Source of the DNA: JAFDZO01 sp041859205
GTDB taxonomy: Bacteria; Bacteroidota; Ignavibacteria; Tepidaquicellales; Tepidaquicellaceae
Assembly: GCA_041859205.1 (NCBI GenBank)
Contig: JBHEKU010000268.1
Location: forward strand, 1-21,785
Direction: 5' to 3'
DNA: 21,785 nucleotides
Shown piece after piece: positions 1 to 6,778 of this stretch; position 1 is the first letter of the stretch, and each line of letters begins with the position of its first letter. Under the pieces are notes generated by a model. The model ran no database searches. It worked only from the letters and a program-made list of their open reading frames with translations, and had not been told where the DNA came from. The translations under genes were made by a program, and so were the position numbers.

Positions 1-230
1 TAAGTAGTTTCGCCCTTGGTTACCAGAATATTTATTAAGTAATCAATCTTTGTTTCTACAGATGTTTCTTCCAATATTTCCCTGTAGGCAGCTTTAAGAA
101 TATTTTCATTCACTTCAAGATGCCCTCCCGGGAAATTATACAATCCATAGTTGACTTTCTTTCCTTCCTTTACCATAAGCACTTTACTTCCATCGGTAAT
201 AACCGTGCTGATATGAATTACAATGTTCAT
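1..230 (-). CDS. Nudix hydrolase, C-terminus cut by window edge
   Basis: This is the N-terminal part (76 codons) of a Nudix pyrophosphohydrolase, a family that cleaves nucleoside diphosphates linked to another group. It opens MNIVIHISTVITDGSKVLMV and carries a Nudix box at about residues 37-60: GGHLEVNE, seven residues, then REILEETSV. This fits Gx5Ex7REUxEExGU except that the late Gly is Ser. The catalytic Glu residues of the REUxEE core are present. The ATG (228-230) overlaps the TGA of the upstream DUF3298 gene in an ATGA junction, which fixes the start and suggests translational coupling in a hisC/DUF3298/Nudix unit. The substrate cannot be told from this fragment; NYGLYNFPGG precedes the box, as in many NUDIX proteins of unknown specificity. 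The rest of the gene lies left of base 1. Confidence 0.85.
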   Translation of the reverse strand, partial: MNIVIHISTVITDGSKVLMVKEGKKVNYGLYNFPGGHLEVNENILKAAYREILEETSVETKIDYLINILVTKGETT

Positions 231-973
231 TTTGTCCACCAGAAAGATAGCGGTCCGCCTGTATTTACATATTGTGAAATTTCGCTTTTAGGAATCGTAA
301 CTCTCTGCTCGCCAACAACATAAGGTCCTGCCTGATATGGATTAAATATTATTGTGATACCCTTCTCATCCACTACAAAATTTTTATAATTATCTGCAAC
401 CGGCTTTGTACCGTCATCTATCATATCAGTTATAGGCTCTGCTCCGGCTTGTTTCTGCTGCTCAATCAAACTGTTTCGACAGTAATCTGAAACAAATTTC
501 ATATAGCCCGAATCCTTGATAAATAAATCTGCAAAGCTTAAAACACTTTCGCCAAAATCATAATTATATGTTTGTGTAAAATAACTGGGATGAGCAGTGC
601 CTGCAATAAATTCAAAGCAGGAGAGTTCAATACTGACGAATGAATTCATAGCATAAGCCGTTTTATAATCAGTCACTATCTCTGAAGTCATATCCTTAAA
701 CGCTGTATCGTAAGTAAACGAATTCAGATTTTCTTTAAATCCCCTCACCCATCCTTTTTCAAGAGTATCGATATATGTATTCATATCCCCTGCAATGCCT
801 CGTACCCCCATTAACGCATCAGGACCAAAGTTAAAGCTCGGATATTTTAAACTTACTCTGTAAGGATATTTATTCAGAACTCCCTCTTCCTTGCTGGAGG
901 CAGAATCAACCTGTAACGACTGGCCAAAAGCAAATGAAGTGATGAATGAAAAAAGAAGGATTAGAGTTTTCAT
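227..973 (-). CDS. Secreted DUF3298 (RsiV/PdaC-like) domain protein
   Basis: A 248-residue exported protein of the DUF4163/DUF3298 type found in anti-sigma factor RsiV and the deacetylase PdaC. Residues 1-17 (MKTLILLFSFITSFAFG) form a signal peptide. Residues 36-120 contain VSLKYPSF and look like the DUF4163 half. Residues 121-235 are the DUF3298 half: GTAHPSYFTQTYNYDF, then LSFADLF, and near the end ITIIFNPYQAGPYVVGEQ followed by VTIPKSEI, all characteristic. An upstream ATG at 1048 exists, but it would lie inside hisC and bury the signal peptide, so the start at 973 is chosen. It begins only 2 bp after the hisC stop and its TGA overlaps the Nudix ATG. The mature protein should be periplasmic. 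In RsiV this fold binds lysozyme, but nothing here shows the ligand, and no anti-sigma domain or transmembrane anchor is present. Confidence 0.85.
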   Translation of the reverse strand: MKTLILLFSFITSFAFGQSLQVDSASSKEEGVLNKYPYRVSLKYPSFNFGPDALMGVRGIAGDMNTYIDTLEKGWVRGFKENLNSFTYDTAFKDMTSEIVTDYKTAYAMNSFVSIELSCFEFIAGTAHPSYFTQTYNYDFGESVLSFADLFIKDSGYMKFVSDYCRNSLIEQQKQAGAEPITDMIDDGTKPVADNYKNFVVDEKGITIIFNPYQAGPYVVGEQRVTIPKSEISQYVNTGGPLSFWWTK

Positions 974-975
974 AA

Positions 976-2064
976 TTATATATATTTTTTTAAAGCTTTT
1001 AACATTGCAAGATTTTCCTCTTCCAGCCCAACTGTTATCCTTAAACAATGCCCTAAGCCAAACGGTTTAAGCGGGCGAATAATAATTCCTTCGCGCAGCA
1101 TACTTTCATTTATTTGTGCGACTTTACTTTCATCGCCGAAATCAAGCATCACAAAATTTGCATAGGAAGGAATCCAGTTCAACCCCATTTTAGTAAACTC
1201 ATCTGTTATCAATTTATATCCTTCCTTATTCACAGCCAATGACTTTGCTAAAAATTCTTCATCTTCTATCGAAGCCACTGCTCCGACTTGCGCCGGCAAT
1301 GACGGCTCGAACGGCATCTTTACTTTCATAATGCTTTCTATAAAATCCTTCTGTCCGAATCCGTAGCCGATACGAACTGCAGCAATACCATAAACTTTCG
1401 AAAACGTTCTGAGAGTAATTACATTATCATGTCTGTAATGAAGTGAGTCGGGATATTCAGGCTTATCCTGAGCAAACTCGAAATATGCTTCATCAAGAAT
1501 TACAATTATATCGTCAGGGACTTTATCAACAAAGCTTTCAAATTCCTTTCTTGTAAATATCGTTCCTGTTGGATTATTAGGATTACACAGATAAATTATT
1601 TTTGTCTTATCATTTATTGCATTAAGAATAGCATCCAAATCAAATTTATAGCCCTTCTTCATTGGGACTTCAGTAAATTTCTTACCGCTGGATTTTGCCA
1701 GCACCTGGAAGCCTATGAACGTTCCTGCCGATGTTAACAGCTCGTCATCATCCTGCAGAAAGCACCTTAATATATATGAAATTATTCCTTCGCTGCCGCT
1801 TCCGACTGCAACGTTATCGATATGCAGATCATATTTTTTGGCAATAAGAGTTCGCAGTTCGATTGCGCCAACATCCTGGTAGCGGTGCACATCTTCCATG
1901 CATTTTATCATTGCTGCGACTGCATTGGGTGAAGGTCCTAACGGATTTTCATTTGATGCAAGCTTGTAAACTTTTTCAAGATTAAATTCTTTTTGAATTT
2001 CTTCAATTGTTCTGCCCGGAACGTAAGGTCTTAAACTTTTTATATGGGAAGGTATTAGGGACAT
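976..2064 (-). CDS. hisC: Histidinol-phosphate aminotransferase
   Basis: A 362-residue fold-type I PLP aminotransferase of the HisC group, which converts imidazole acetol phosphate and glutamate to histidinol phosphate in histidine biosynthesis. Visible family marks: LASNENPLGPSP (residues 35-46), the NPNNPTG loop (161-167), DEAY with Asp191 that contacts the PLP ring nitrogen, TFSKVYG with Lys223 as the Schiff-base lysine, and RIGYG with Arg231. Length is normal for the family. The ATG at 2062-2064 is the natural start (MSLIPSHIKSLRPYVPG). No other his gene is in the window, so the gene is detached from a classical his operon; it instead heads a unit with a DUF3298 gene 2 bp downstream and a Nudix gene. 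Broad-specificity HisC proteins can also act on aromatic amino acids, which sequence reading cannot exclude. Confidence 0.92.
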   Translation of the reverse strand: MSLIPSHIKSLRPYVPGRTIEEIQKEFNLEKVYKLASNENPLGPSPNAVAAMIKCMEDVHRYQDVGAIELRTLIAKKYDLHIDNVAVGSGSEGIISYILRCFLQDDDELLTSAGTFIGFQVLAKSSGKKFTEVPMKKGYKFDLDAILNAINDKTKIIYLCNPNNPTGTIFTRKEFESFVDKVPDDIIVILDEAYFEFAQDKPEYPDSLHYRHDNVITLRTFSKVYGIAAVRIGYGFGQKDFIESIMKVKMPFEPSLPAQVGAVASIEDEEFLAKSLAVNKEGYKLITDEFTKMGLNWIPSYANFVMLDFGDESKVAQINESMLREGIIIRPLKPFGLGHCLRITVGLEEENLAMLKALKKYI

Positions 2065-2203
2065 TTGTTTTTTATTTTTACCAAAATAGGTTTATTAATT
2101 TTAAGTAAAAATGAAATATTTAAAACTTTGAAAACTTAAATTTGAAATCTTTCTCCCCTGTTACATTTTATAAAATTCTTTAAATTCATATCAAACAAAA
2201 AAT

Positions 2204-3022
2204 ATGAAACTAAAAATTGCATTGGCGCAGTTCAAGGTCACTAATTCGAAGCCATTAGAGAACTTACAAAAAGCCGAAAAATTTATTTCAGATGCAGCAT
2301 CTCAAAATGTTGAGCTCCTCTGCTTTCCGGAAATGTTTCTCACGGGATTCAACTGGAATTTTTTAAACACAGATAAAAATAATTTTAGCAGCTATATAAA
2401 TACTCTTACCTCGCTTGCAAAAAAATATAAAATATGGATTAACGGCTCAATGCCTGAGCTAAACGACGAAGGAAATATCTGCAACACTTCAATATTGTTT
2501 AATTCAAACGGTGAGCGAGCTGCGACCTACAAAAAAATTCATCTATTCAGCTACATGAAAGAAAACAAGCATCTTGCTGCAGGAACTAAACTTGCATTCT
2601 CAAATCCACCGTGGGGGAAAACGGGACTGTCAGTTTGTTACGATTTACGTTTTCCGGGTATGTTTCAAACTTATGCAATTAACGGCGTAAAACTTCAGCT
2701 TCATCCTGCTGCATGGCCTTATCCACGGCTTGAACACTGGCAAACTCTGACAAAGGCAAGAGCAATTGAAAATCAAATGTTTGTGGCTGCGGTAAATCAA
2801 GTGGGAGATGAAGACTTTGGCTCAAACGGAGCTGTTACTTACTTCGGAAACTCAATGGTTATTGATCCCTGGGGAAAAGTTCTAGTGCAGGGAAATGACA
2901 AGGATGAAACTTTGCTGACTGCCGAAATTGATTTAGATACTGTAGATGAAATAAGAAATACGATAACTGTTTTTGAAGACAGAAATCCTGAGGTGTGCGA
3001 TGTAACGAACCCTCTAAACTAA
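2204..3022 (+). CDS. Carbon-nitrogen hydrolase (nitrilase superfamily, omega-amidase-like)
   Basis: A 272-residue cytoplasmic amidase of the nitrilase superfamily. The catalytic triad is visible: Glu43 in CFPEMFLTGF, Lys111 in YKKIHLF and Cys145 in SVCYDLRFP. The PEMFLTGF and VCYDLRFP signatures are closest to the YafV/Nit2 omega-amidase branch, which hydrolyses 2-oxoglutaramate or 2-oxosuccinamate to the 2-oxo acid and ammonia in methionine-salvage-type transamination. That specificity is inference from motif similarity. The ATG is followed by KLKIALAQF, a standard N-terminus. The gene diverges from hisC (139 bp apart) and its TAA is immediately followed, without a spacer base, by the stop codon of the convergent 500-residue gene. 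Confidence 0.88.
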   Translation: MKLKIALAQFKVTNSKPLENLQKAEKFISDAASQNVELLCFPEMFLTGFNWNFLNTDKNNFSSYINTLTSLAKKYKIWINGSMPELNDEGNICNTSILFNSNGERAATYKKIHLFSYMKENKHLAAGTKLAFSNPPWGKTGLSVCYDLRFPGMFQTYAINGVKLQLHPAAWPYPRLEHWQTLTKARAIENQMFVAAVNQVGDEDFGSNGAVTYFGNSMVIDPWGKVLVQGNDKDETLLTAEIDLDTVDEIRNTITVFEDRNPEVCDVTNPLN

Positions 3023-4525
3023 TTATGATACCTTCGCAACGTATTTTTTCTTTGTTTTCAGCTCATTAATTTTTCGTGTAAACCAGCCGCCAGGTCTTAA
3101 TTTAAAGCCGGGTGTAGTATTCATTTCAACAACTAACTCTTCAAGTCCATCATTCGTAGTACTTGCAGCTACTTTAGTAAGCTTTCTGAATAAAATAGCT
3201 GTAATGTATGCCCTGCTGTGATTCGACTCTTTCGGATTTGTGTATTTACGTTTAAGCTCCATCATGAACGCATCATTGACAGATAAGGCAGTTTCGAAAT
3301 TTCCAAGTTCATAATGTGTTTGGGCTAGCTCAACCTTCATCTGCCATTGAGAAATGAAATTGCTTTTTGTTATTCCCGAAAAGTACTTCAATGCATCGTG
3401 AAATTCTCCCCTCTTAAAACAAATTCCACCTAAGGGATAATACATCAGATTAATCCTGTGTTCCTCAGGAAGCTCAGGACCGTATTTTCTAACAAAACTT
3501 TCGCACCAGTCAAGTCTTAAAGCTTCTATTGCAACATCACAGATATTGCGGAAATAAAATGGCGGGAAATTACTCTCCTCAAGTTTATAGAGTTTATTTT
3601 TTAAAACCGTGTCAAAATTTTCAATAATTCTATCCACAACAATAGGAGTGTGATTTCCATTTGCAATATTAAACTGATAAATGTAAGCGCCATCCAGAGT
3701 AACTAATATATTATATAAGTATTTTTTATCCAGTCTGGATTTTAATCCCGAAAAGATTTCCTGAAATTTCTTTAGATTATTTTCGTAGTTTTCTCCGAGA
3801 AAGACCTTGTGCAGATAGTATTCAAGCTCAATCAGTTTAAATCCCATTGAAGAATTATCTTTTGCAGCTTTGAAAAATTTATCAAAATCTATACTATCAA
3901 AAAAAACAGCATTTAAATTATTTTCATCAATATTATAATTATGCTTGTTTATCATAGATGCTTGTTTGCTTGCAATAGCTTTTTTTATTGCTGCTGCCGC
4001 AGCGTATTCATTTCGTTTAGTTATTAAATCAGCATGCTTATGAATCTTAAAATCTTCTCTGTAGTCTGCAATTTTCATATCGAATAATTTTATAATCTTT
4101 GCATAATTTTCCGGAAGCGGAGTGTTCATTTTATCTGCATCCGATATATTTTTATCAAGCAGCTTTGTGTATAACTTTTCAATTTTTCTTTTTCTGAATT
4201 CGTCAATTTTGAAAAAATCGATTTCAAATTCATTATTTTCAAATGCCTGTATTGCAATAAATCTTTCTGCTAACTGACCTAAATCGGAAATTACGTTCCT
4301 TATTTTGCCCTCGTGATACTTCTGCCCCGGATAAACTTTTTTGAAAACATTTACTAATTCAAATGCTTTATTCTCGAAATCAGGAAAATACTTTTTAATA
4401 ATTTCAAGAAGCTTAACAACATCTTTAGAAGAATTATAATACGGAGATTCAGCAAATTTGCCGAAGCTCTTAAGTTCTTCTTTAGTAAAAGTTTTTACAA
4501 TCTGTAAAACTTTCGTTTCTTTCAT
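3023..4525 (-). CDS. Large helical TPR-like protein, function unknown
   Basis: A 500-residue, Lys-rich, apparently all-helical cytoplasmic protein; no signal peptide or membrane segment. The N-terminus has a FTKEELKSFGKFAESPYYN stretch (about residues 13-31) followed by VVKLLEIIKKYFPDF, a pattern I associate with a family of long hypothetical proteins in Bacteroidota. The C-terminal third looks like tetratricopeptide-type helix pairs, for example YPLGGICFKRGEFHDALKYF and ELAQTHYELGNFETALSV. TPR-like arrays usually serve as protein-binding scaffolds; no catalytic motif is seen. The ATG at 4523-4525 has no clear ribosome-binding site. It is transcribed convergently with the nitrilase gene and shares no spacer with it. 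DinB lies upstream on the same strand, 233 bp away, so it probably has its own promoter. Confidence 0.8.
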   Translation of the reverse strand: MKETKVLQIVKTFTKEELKSFGKFAESPYYNSSKDVVKLLEIIKKYFPDFENKAFELVNVFKKVYPGQKYHEGKIRNVISDLGQLAERFIAIQAFENNEFEIDFFKIDEFRKRKIEKLYTKLLDKNISDADKMNTPLPENYAKIIKLFDMKIADYREDFKIHKHADLITKRNEYAAAAAIKKAIASKQASMINKHNYNIDENNLNAVFFDSIDFDKFFKAAKDNSSMGFKLIELEYYLHKVFLGENYENNLKKFQEIFSGLKSRLDKKYLYNILVTLDGAYIYQFNIANGNHTPIVVDRIIENFDTVLKNKLYKLEESNFPPFYFRNICDVAIEALRLDWCESFVRKYGPELPEEHRINLMYYPLGGICFKRGEFHDALKYFSGITKSNFISQWQMKVELAQTHYELGNFETALSVNDAFMMELKRKYTNPKESNHSRAYITAILFRKLTKVAASTTNDGLEELVVEMNTTPGFKLRPGGWFTRKINELKTKKKYVAKVS

Positions 4526-4758
4526 TTGGGATTAAAAATTGAAAGTGCATAAATTCCTATTCATAATAAATTCAAAACAAGGCGAAATTCATGCACAATA
4601 AACCAATCATATATTGTGTGTTTTCATTATTTCACTTAATTTCAGCGCATGAAGACCGGTATTTTCAAAAGCTCGGATAAGCTGAAAAAAGATTCCGCTC
4701 TCCCACAGAATGTTAGCTATTCCTCCCCGGGCGCTATTCTTTTTTTTTGTTCCATTTT

Positions 4759-5250
4759 CTATGCTTCTTTTGAATTTAATAATAATTTTCTTATCTGTCT
4801 TCTGTGGCGATAGATATGCATTATTGCATGCTCCATTATCTGATCGTAATCATATATTTGTCCCCAGCCGGAATCCATTCGACCCTTGGCATAATTCCAC
4901 ATATCACTCTCTTTTATTTTACCCAGAGATTGTTCATTAAAAATAAACATTTCATCTAATGCTTTGTTGTATTCTTTTATTGATTTGAGATGAGTAACAG
5001 CAGGCAGAGAAAATTCTTTCCCGGGAAATTTATTTCTCAGAATTAAAGTGGGATAAAAGTATCCGCATTTAACAATATGAGTTAATATTGTTTGCACGGA
5101 TTTGCAATTCGGATTTCTTGTCTTTGCATCGACAACTTTTACTAAATCTGCCTCTGATATTTTTCTTATTGCTTTCTTTAAATCTGCAATTGCAATTTCA
5201 TATTCGTCTAGAATTGCGCCGATGCTGCCTTTGCGGAATGTTTGATTCAT
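4759..5250 (-). CDS. DinB-like four-helix metal-binding protein
   Basis: A 163-residue protein of the DinB/YfiT-like superfamily, four-helix bundles that bind a divalent metal through histidines and act in thiol transfer, hydrolysis or stress roles. Candidate metal ligands are His58 in ILTHIV and His141, His145 and His149 in the C-terminal EHAIMHIYRHRRQI. The HxxxH spacing followed by RHRRQI is the usual end of the family. An in-frame ATG at 5283 adds 11 poorly conserved residues; the ATG at 5248-5250 (MNQTFRKGSI) is preferred. The substrate is unknown and members often cannot be assigned without structure. It diverges from sdhC, sharing a 160-bp AT-rich intergenic region. Confidence 0.78.
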   Translation of the reverse strand: MNQTFRKGSIGAILDEYEIAIADLKKAIRKISEADLVKVVDAKTRNPNCKSVQTILTHIVKCGYFYPTLILRNKFPGKEFSLPAVTHLKSIKEYNKALDEMFIFNEQSLGKIKESDMWNYAKGRMDSGWGQIYDYDQIMEHAIMHIYRHRRQIRKLLLNSKEA

Positions 5251-5410
5251 TGAAAAATTTAAATAATTTGAAATTTTAAACAATTTAATCCTTGATTGAT
5301 TTCATAGCAATACCTTTTTATATAAAATTTTAAAAATTCTAACATTGTTAATTGTAAATAACGTTCAAAATCACTAATTTTAAATATTATTTCAAACCTA
5401 CCTTCATTTA

Positions 5411-5836
5411 ATGTCTCAAAATAATTACTCGAAAATCAAAACTTTTGATCAAAGAGGATGGGTAAAGGAAAATTTATCTTATAAAAAAGATCCGGGAAGC
5501 TGGGCTTGGATTCTTCACAGAATTACAGGTATAGCATTAATCGGTTACTTATTTCTTCATATATATTCACTTAGCCCATTAACTCAGGGTGAAGCTGCAT
5601 TTAATGATAAGATGAAAAGTTTTACTTCTCCGTTCTTTATGTTCATAGAGTGGCTTTTATTCGCATTTGTGTTATTCCATTCTTTAAACGGAATAAGAAT
5701 TGTTTTAGTTGACTGGGCTGACGGAGCAAAATATCAGAAGTCACTATATGTATGGTCATGGATTGTTGGTGTTGTATTATTTATAATGATGGGAATAGTA
5801 ATGTTTTCTTACGAAATCGGCTTGTTAGCCAAATAA
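5411..5836 (+). CDS. sdhC: Succinate dehydrogenase cytochrome b subunit
   Basis: A 141-residue membrane anchor of succinate:quinone oxidoreductase, with three hydrophobic segments (about residues 35-53, 73-98 and 112-136). Family marks are SWAWILHRITG (residues 30-40, His36), LFLHIYS with His50, and FHSLNGIRIVLVDW with His90, the probable haem b axial ligand. It carries electrons from SdhB to quinone and tethers the complex to the inner membrane. sdhD follows after 17 bp in the same direction, so the two are one transcription unit. The flavoprotein and iron-sulphur subunits (sdhA, sdhB) are not adjacent: the next gene is an H1-like protein. The start ATG in TTTAATGTCTCA has no obvious Shine-Dalgarno. 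Confidence 0.88.
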   Translation: MSQNNYSKIKTFDQRGWVKENLSYKKDPGSWAWILHRITGIALIGYLFLHIYSLSPLTQGEAAFNDKMKSFTSPFFMFIEWLLFAFVLFHSLNGIRIVLVDWADGAKYQKSLYVWSWIVGVVLFIMMGIVMFSYEIGLLAK

Positions 5837-5853
5837 AATAAAATTTTCATTTA

Positions 5854-6231
5854 ATGTTTAAGTATCAAAGCACTAAATCTACAGGTTCAAAAAGCTGGGT
5901 AATACAAAGAGTAACAGGGGTTGCTCTCGTTATTTTGATGATAGGACATTATATTCTGATGCATTATAATCCCGATTCAGGACATACTTACGGAGCTGTT
6001 TTAAACAGAATGTCGTATTCCTGGTACAGAATAATTGATATCAGTTTTTTAATTTTGGGTATGTATCACGGTCTTAACGGCGTTTGGGGAATTTTCCGTG
6101 ATTACAAATTAAAAACATGGCAAAACTACACTGTTATTGCGCTTTTATTAATATTCGGTTTAGCTTTTGTAGCCTGGGGAATAAGCATTATATTTTCAAT
6201 CCCCTATATCCATACAACAAGTGCACATTAA
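5854..6231 (+). CDS. sdhD: Succinate dehydrogenase membrane anchor subunit
   Basis: A 125-residue hydrophobic protein with three predicted membrane helices, the partner anchor of SdhC. It starts with a short soluble segment ending in SWVIQRVTGVALV, the analogue of the HRITG motif of SdhC. It has His32 and His37 in the first helix and His72 in GMYHGLNGVWGIFRDY; the His before GLNG is the usual haem ligand in this family. Together the two subunits would supply the haem and quinone sites of a complex II with two anchors. The 17-bp spacing from sdhC indicates co-transcription. No terminator hairpin was seen behind it; the candidate promoter of the H1-like gene lies directly downstream. Confidence 0.82.
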   Translation: MFKYQSTKSTGSKSWVIQRVTGVALVILMIGHYILMHYNPDSGHTYGAVLNRMSYSWYRIIDISFLILGMYHGLNGVWGIFRDYKLKTWQNYTVIALLLIFGLAFVAWGISIIFSIPYIHTTSAH

Positions 6232-6238
6232 TTTACAA

Positions 6239-6269
6239 TTGACTTTTTAACACAATTTTATAATTTTTG
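6239..6269 (+). promoter_or_regulatory. Candidate promoter of the H1-like gene
   Basis: TTGACT (6239-6244) is followed 14 bases later by TATAAT (6259-6264), which runs into TAATTTTTG (6261-6269). The two hexamers are nearly perfect sigma-70 boxes, but the spacer is short. The second part is also one base longer than the Bacteroidota -7 consensus TAnnTTTG. Position, 39 bp before the ATG at 6308, suits a promoter. The call rests on motif match only. Confidence 0.35.
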
Positions 6270-6307
6270 CTAAATTAACCAAAAATCTAAACCAAGGAAA
6301 ACTCCAC

Positions 6308-6496
6308 ATGGAAAAATTCAGTGATCTGCAAAAAAAGCTTGACGACATGAAGACTGATATTGAGAAGTTTTATTCAAAAGGTCAAAATGCCGCAGGAACC
6401 AGATTAAGAAAGAGTTTAAACGAATTAAAGAAGGTTGCCTCTGATATCCGTAAAGAAATTCAGGATACAAGAGCATCAAGAAAAACTGAAGGTTAA
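6308..6496 (+). CDS. Histone H1-like (Hc1-type) DNA-binding protein
   Basis: A 62-residue Lys/Arg-rich helical protein of the Hc1-like family found in Bacteroidota and relatives. It opens MEKFSDLQKKLDDMKTDIEK and then shows the hallmark KFYSKGQNAAGTRLRKSL (about residues 20-37), ending in an acidic/basic helix and a short polar tail. Related small proteins are abundant nucleoid or DNA-binding components; a direct role in chromatin compaction is inferred from family, not shown. The ATG at 6308 is preceded by AAGGA at 6294-6298 (9-base spacing), one of the few visible Shine-Dalgarno sites in this window. It is a single-gene unit with a candidate promoter upstream and a strong terminator at 6523-6593. 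Confidence 0.9.
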   Translation: MEKFSDLQKKLDDMKTDIEKFYSKGQNAAGTRLRKSLNELKKVASDIRKEIQDTRASRKTEG

Positions 6497-6522
6497 TTTT
6501 TTCTTGTTCTTTACTTCCGGAG

Positions 6523-6593
6523 GTGGAATCTAAATTAGGGTTATTGCAGTTATACTTTGTGAAAGACCTTAATTTAGAATCCACTTTTTTTTT
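6523..6593 (+). terminator. Rho-independent terminator of the H1-like gene
   Basis: Two 18-base arms, 6523-6540 (GTGGAATCTAAATTAGGG) and 6567-6584 (CCTTAATTTAGAATCCAC), pair with two mismatches around a 26-base loop. Nine T residues follow at 6585-6593. The stem is unusually long and AT-rich for a terminator and the loop is large. Confidence 0.75.
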
Positions 6594-6615
6594 ATGTCAT
6601 TTACCAGAAACTAAG

Positions 6616-6712
6616 TTCTCCCCTTGAGGGGAGTCCGACCTGAAAGGTCGGGAGGGGTGTTGGAACGAACACCCACCGTCTCACTTTGCTCGACAGCTCC
6701 CTCAAGGGAGGA
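6616..6712 (+). repeat. Five-hairpin palindromic repeat, copy 1
   Basis: A 97-bp element made of consecutive inverted repeats. H1 at 6618-6633 is CTCCCC-TTGA-GGGGAG. H2 at 6635-6651 is CCGACCT-GAA-AGGTCGG. H3 at 6655-6674 is GGGTGTT-GGAACG-AACACCC. H4 at 6678-6694 is GTCTCAC-TTT-GCTCGAC, with mismatches in mid-stem. H5 at 6697-6710 is CTCCC-TCAA-GGGAG. The outer hairpins H1 and H5 are imperfect terminal inverted repeats of each other. Nine T residues follow at 6713-6721, so the last hairpin could also terminate transcription in front of lepA. A second copy in opposite orientation lies behind lepA (8629-8723). No ORF or transposase is inside. Strand is set arbitrarily. Confidence 0.88.
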
Positions 6713-6778
6713 TTTTTTTTTGTCAAAGCAATGTGTAGTTCTCTGAACATATATTTACAAATTTAACCATTGCCATAA

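Noticed and set aside
976..1048. Longer start for the DUF3298 protein (ATG at 1048)
   Set aside because: The 25 extra codons lie inside hisC and would bury the signal peptide; the ATG at 973 gives a normal exported N-terminus.
4594..4618. Inverted repeat CACAATA-N11-TATTGTG upstream of the 500-residue gene, a possible operator
   Set aside because: Seven-base arms in AT-rich sequence are weak evidence and no second copy was seen in the window.
4648..4812. Plus-strand ORF of about 54 codons starting MKTGIFKSSDKLKK, and an open minus-strand frame over the same bases
   Set aside because: It runs antisense into the DinB gene, has no ribosome-binding site, and neither frame shows a recognisable protein; both look like chance open frames.
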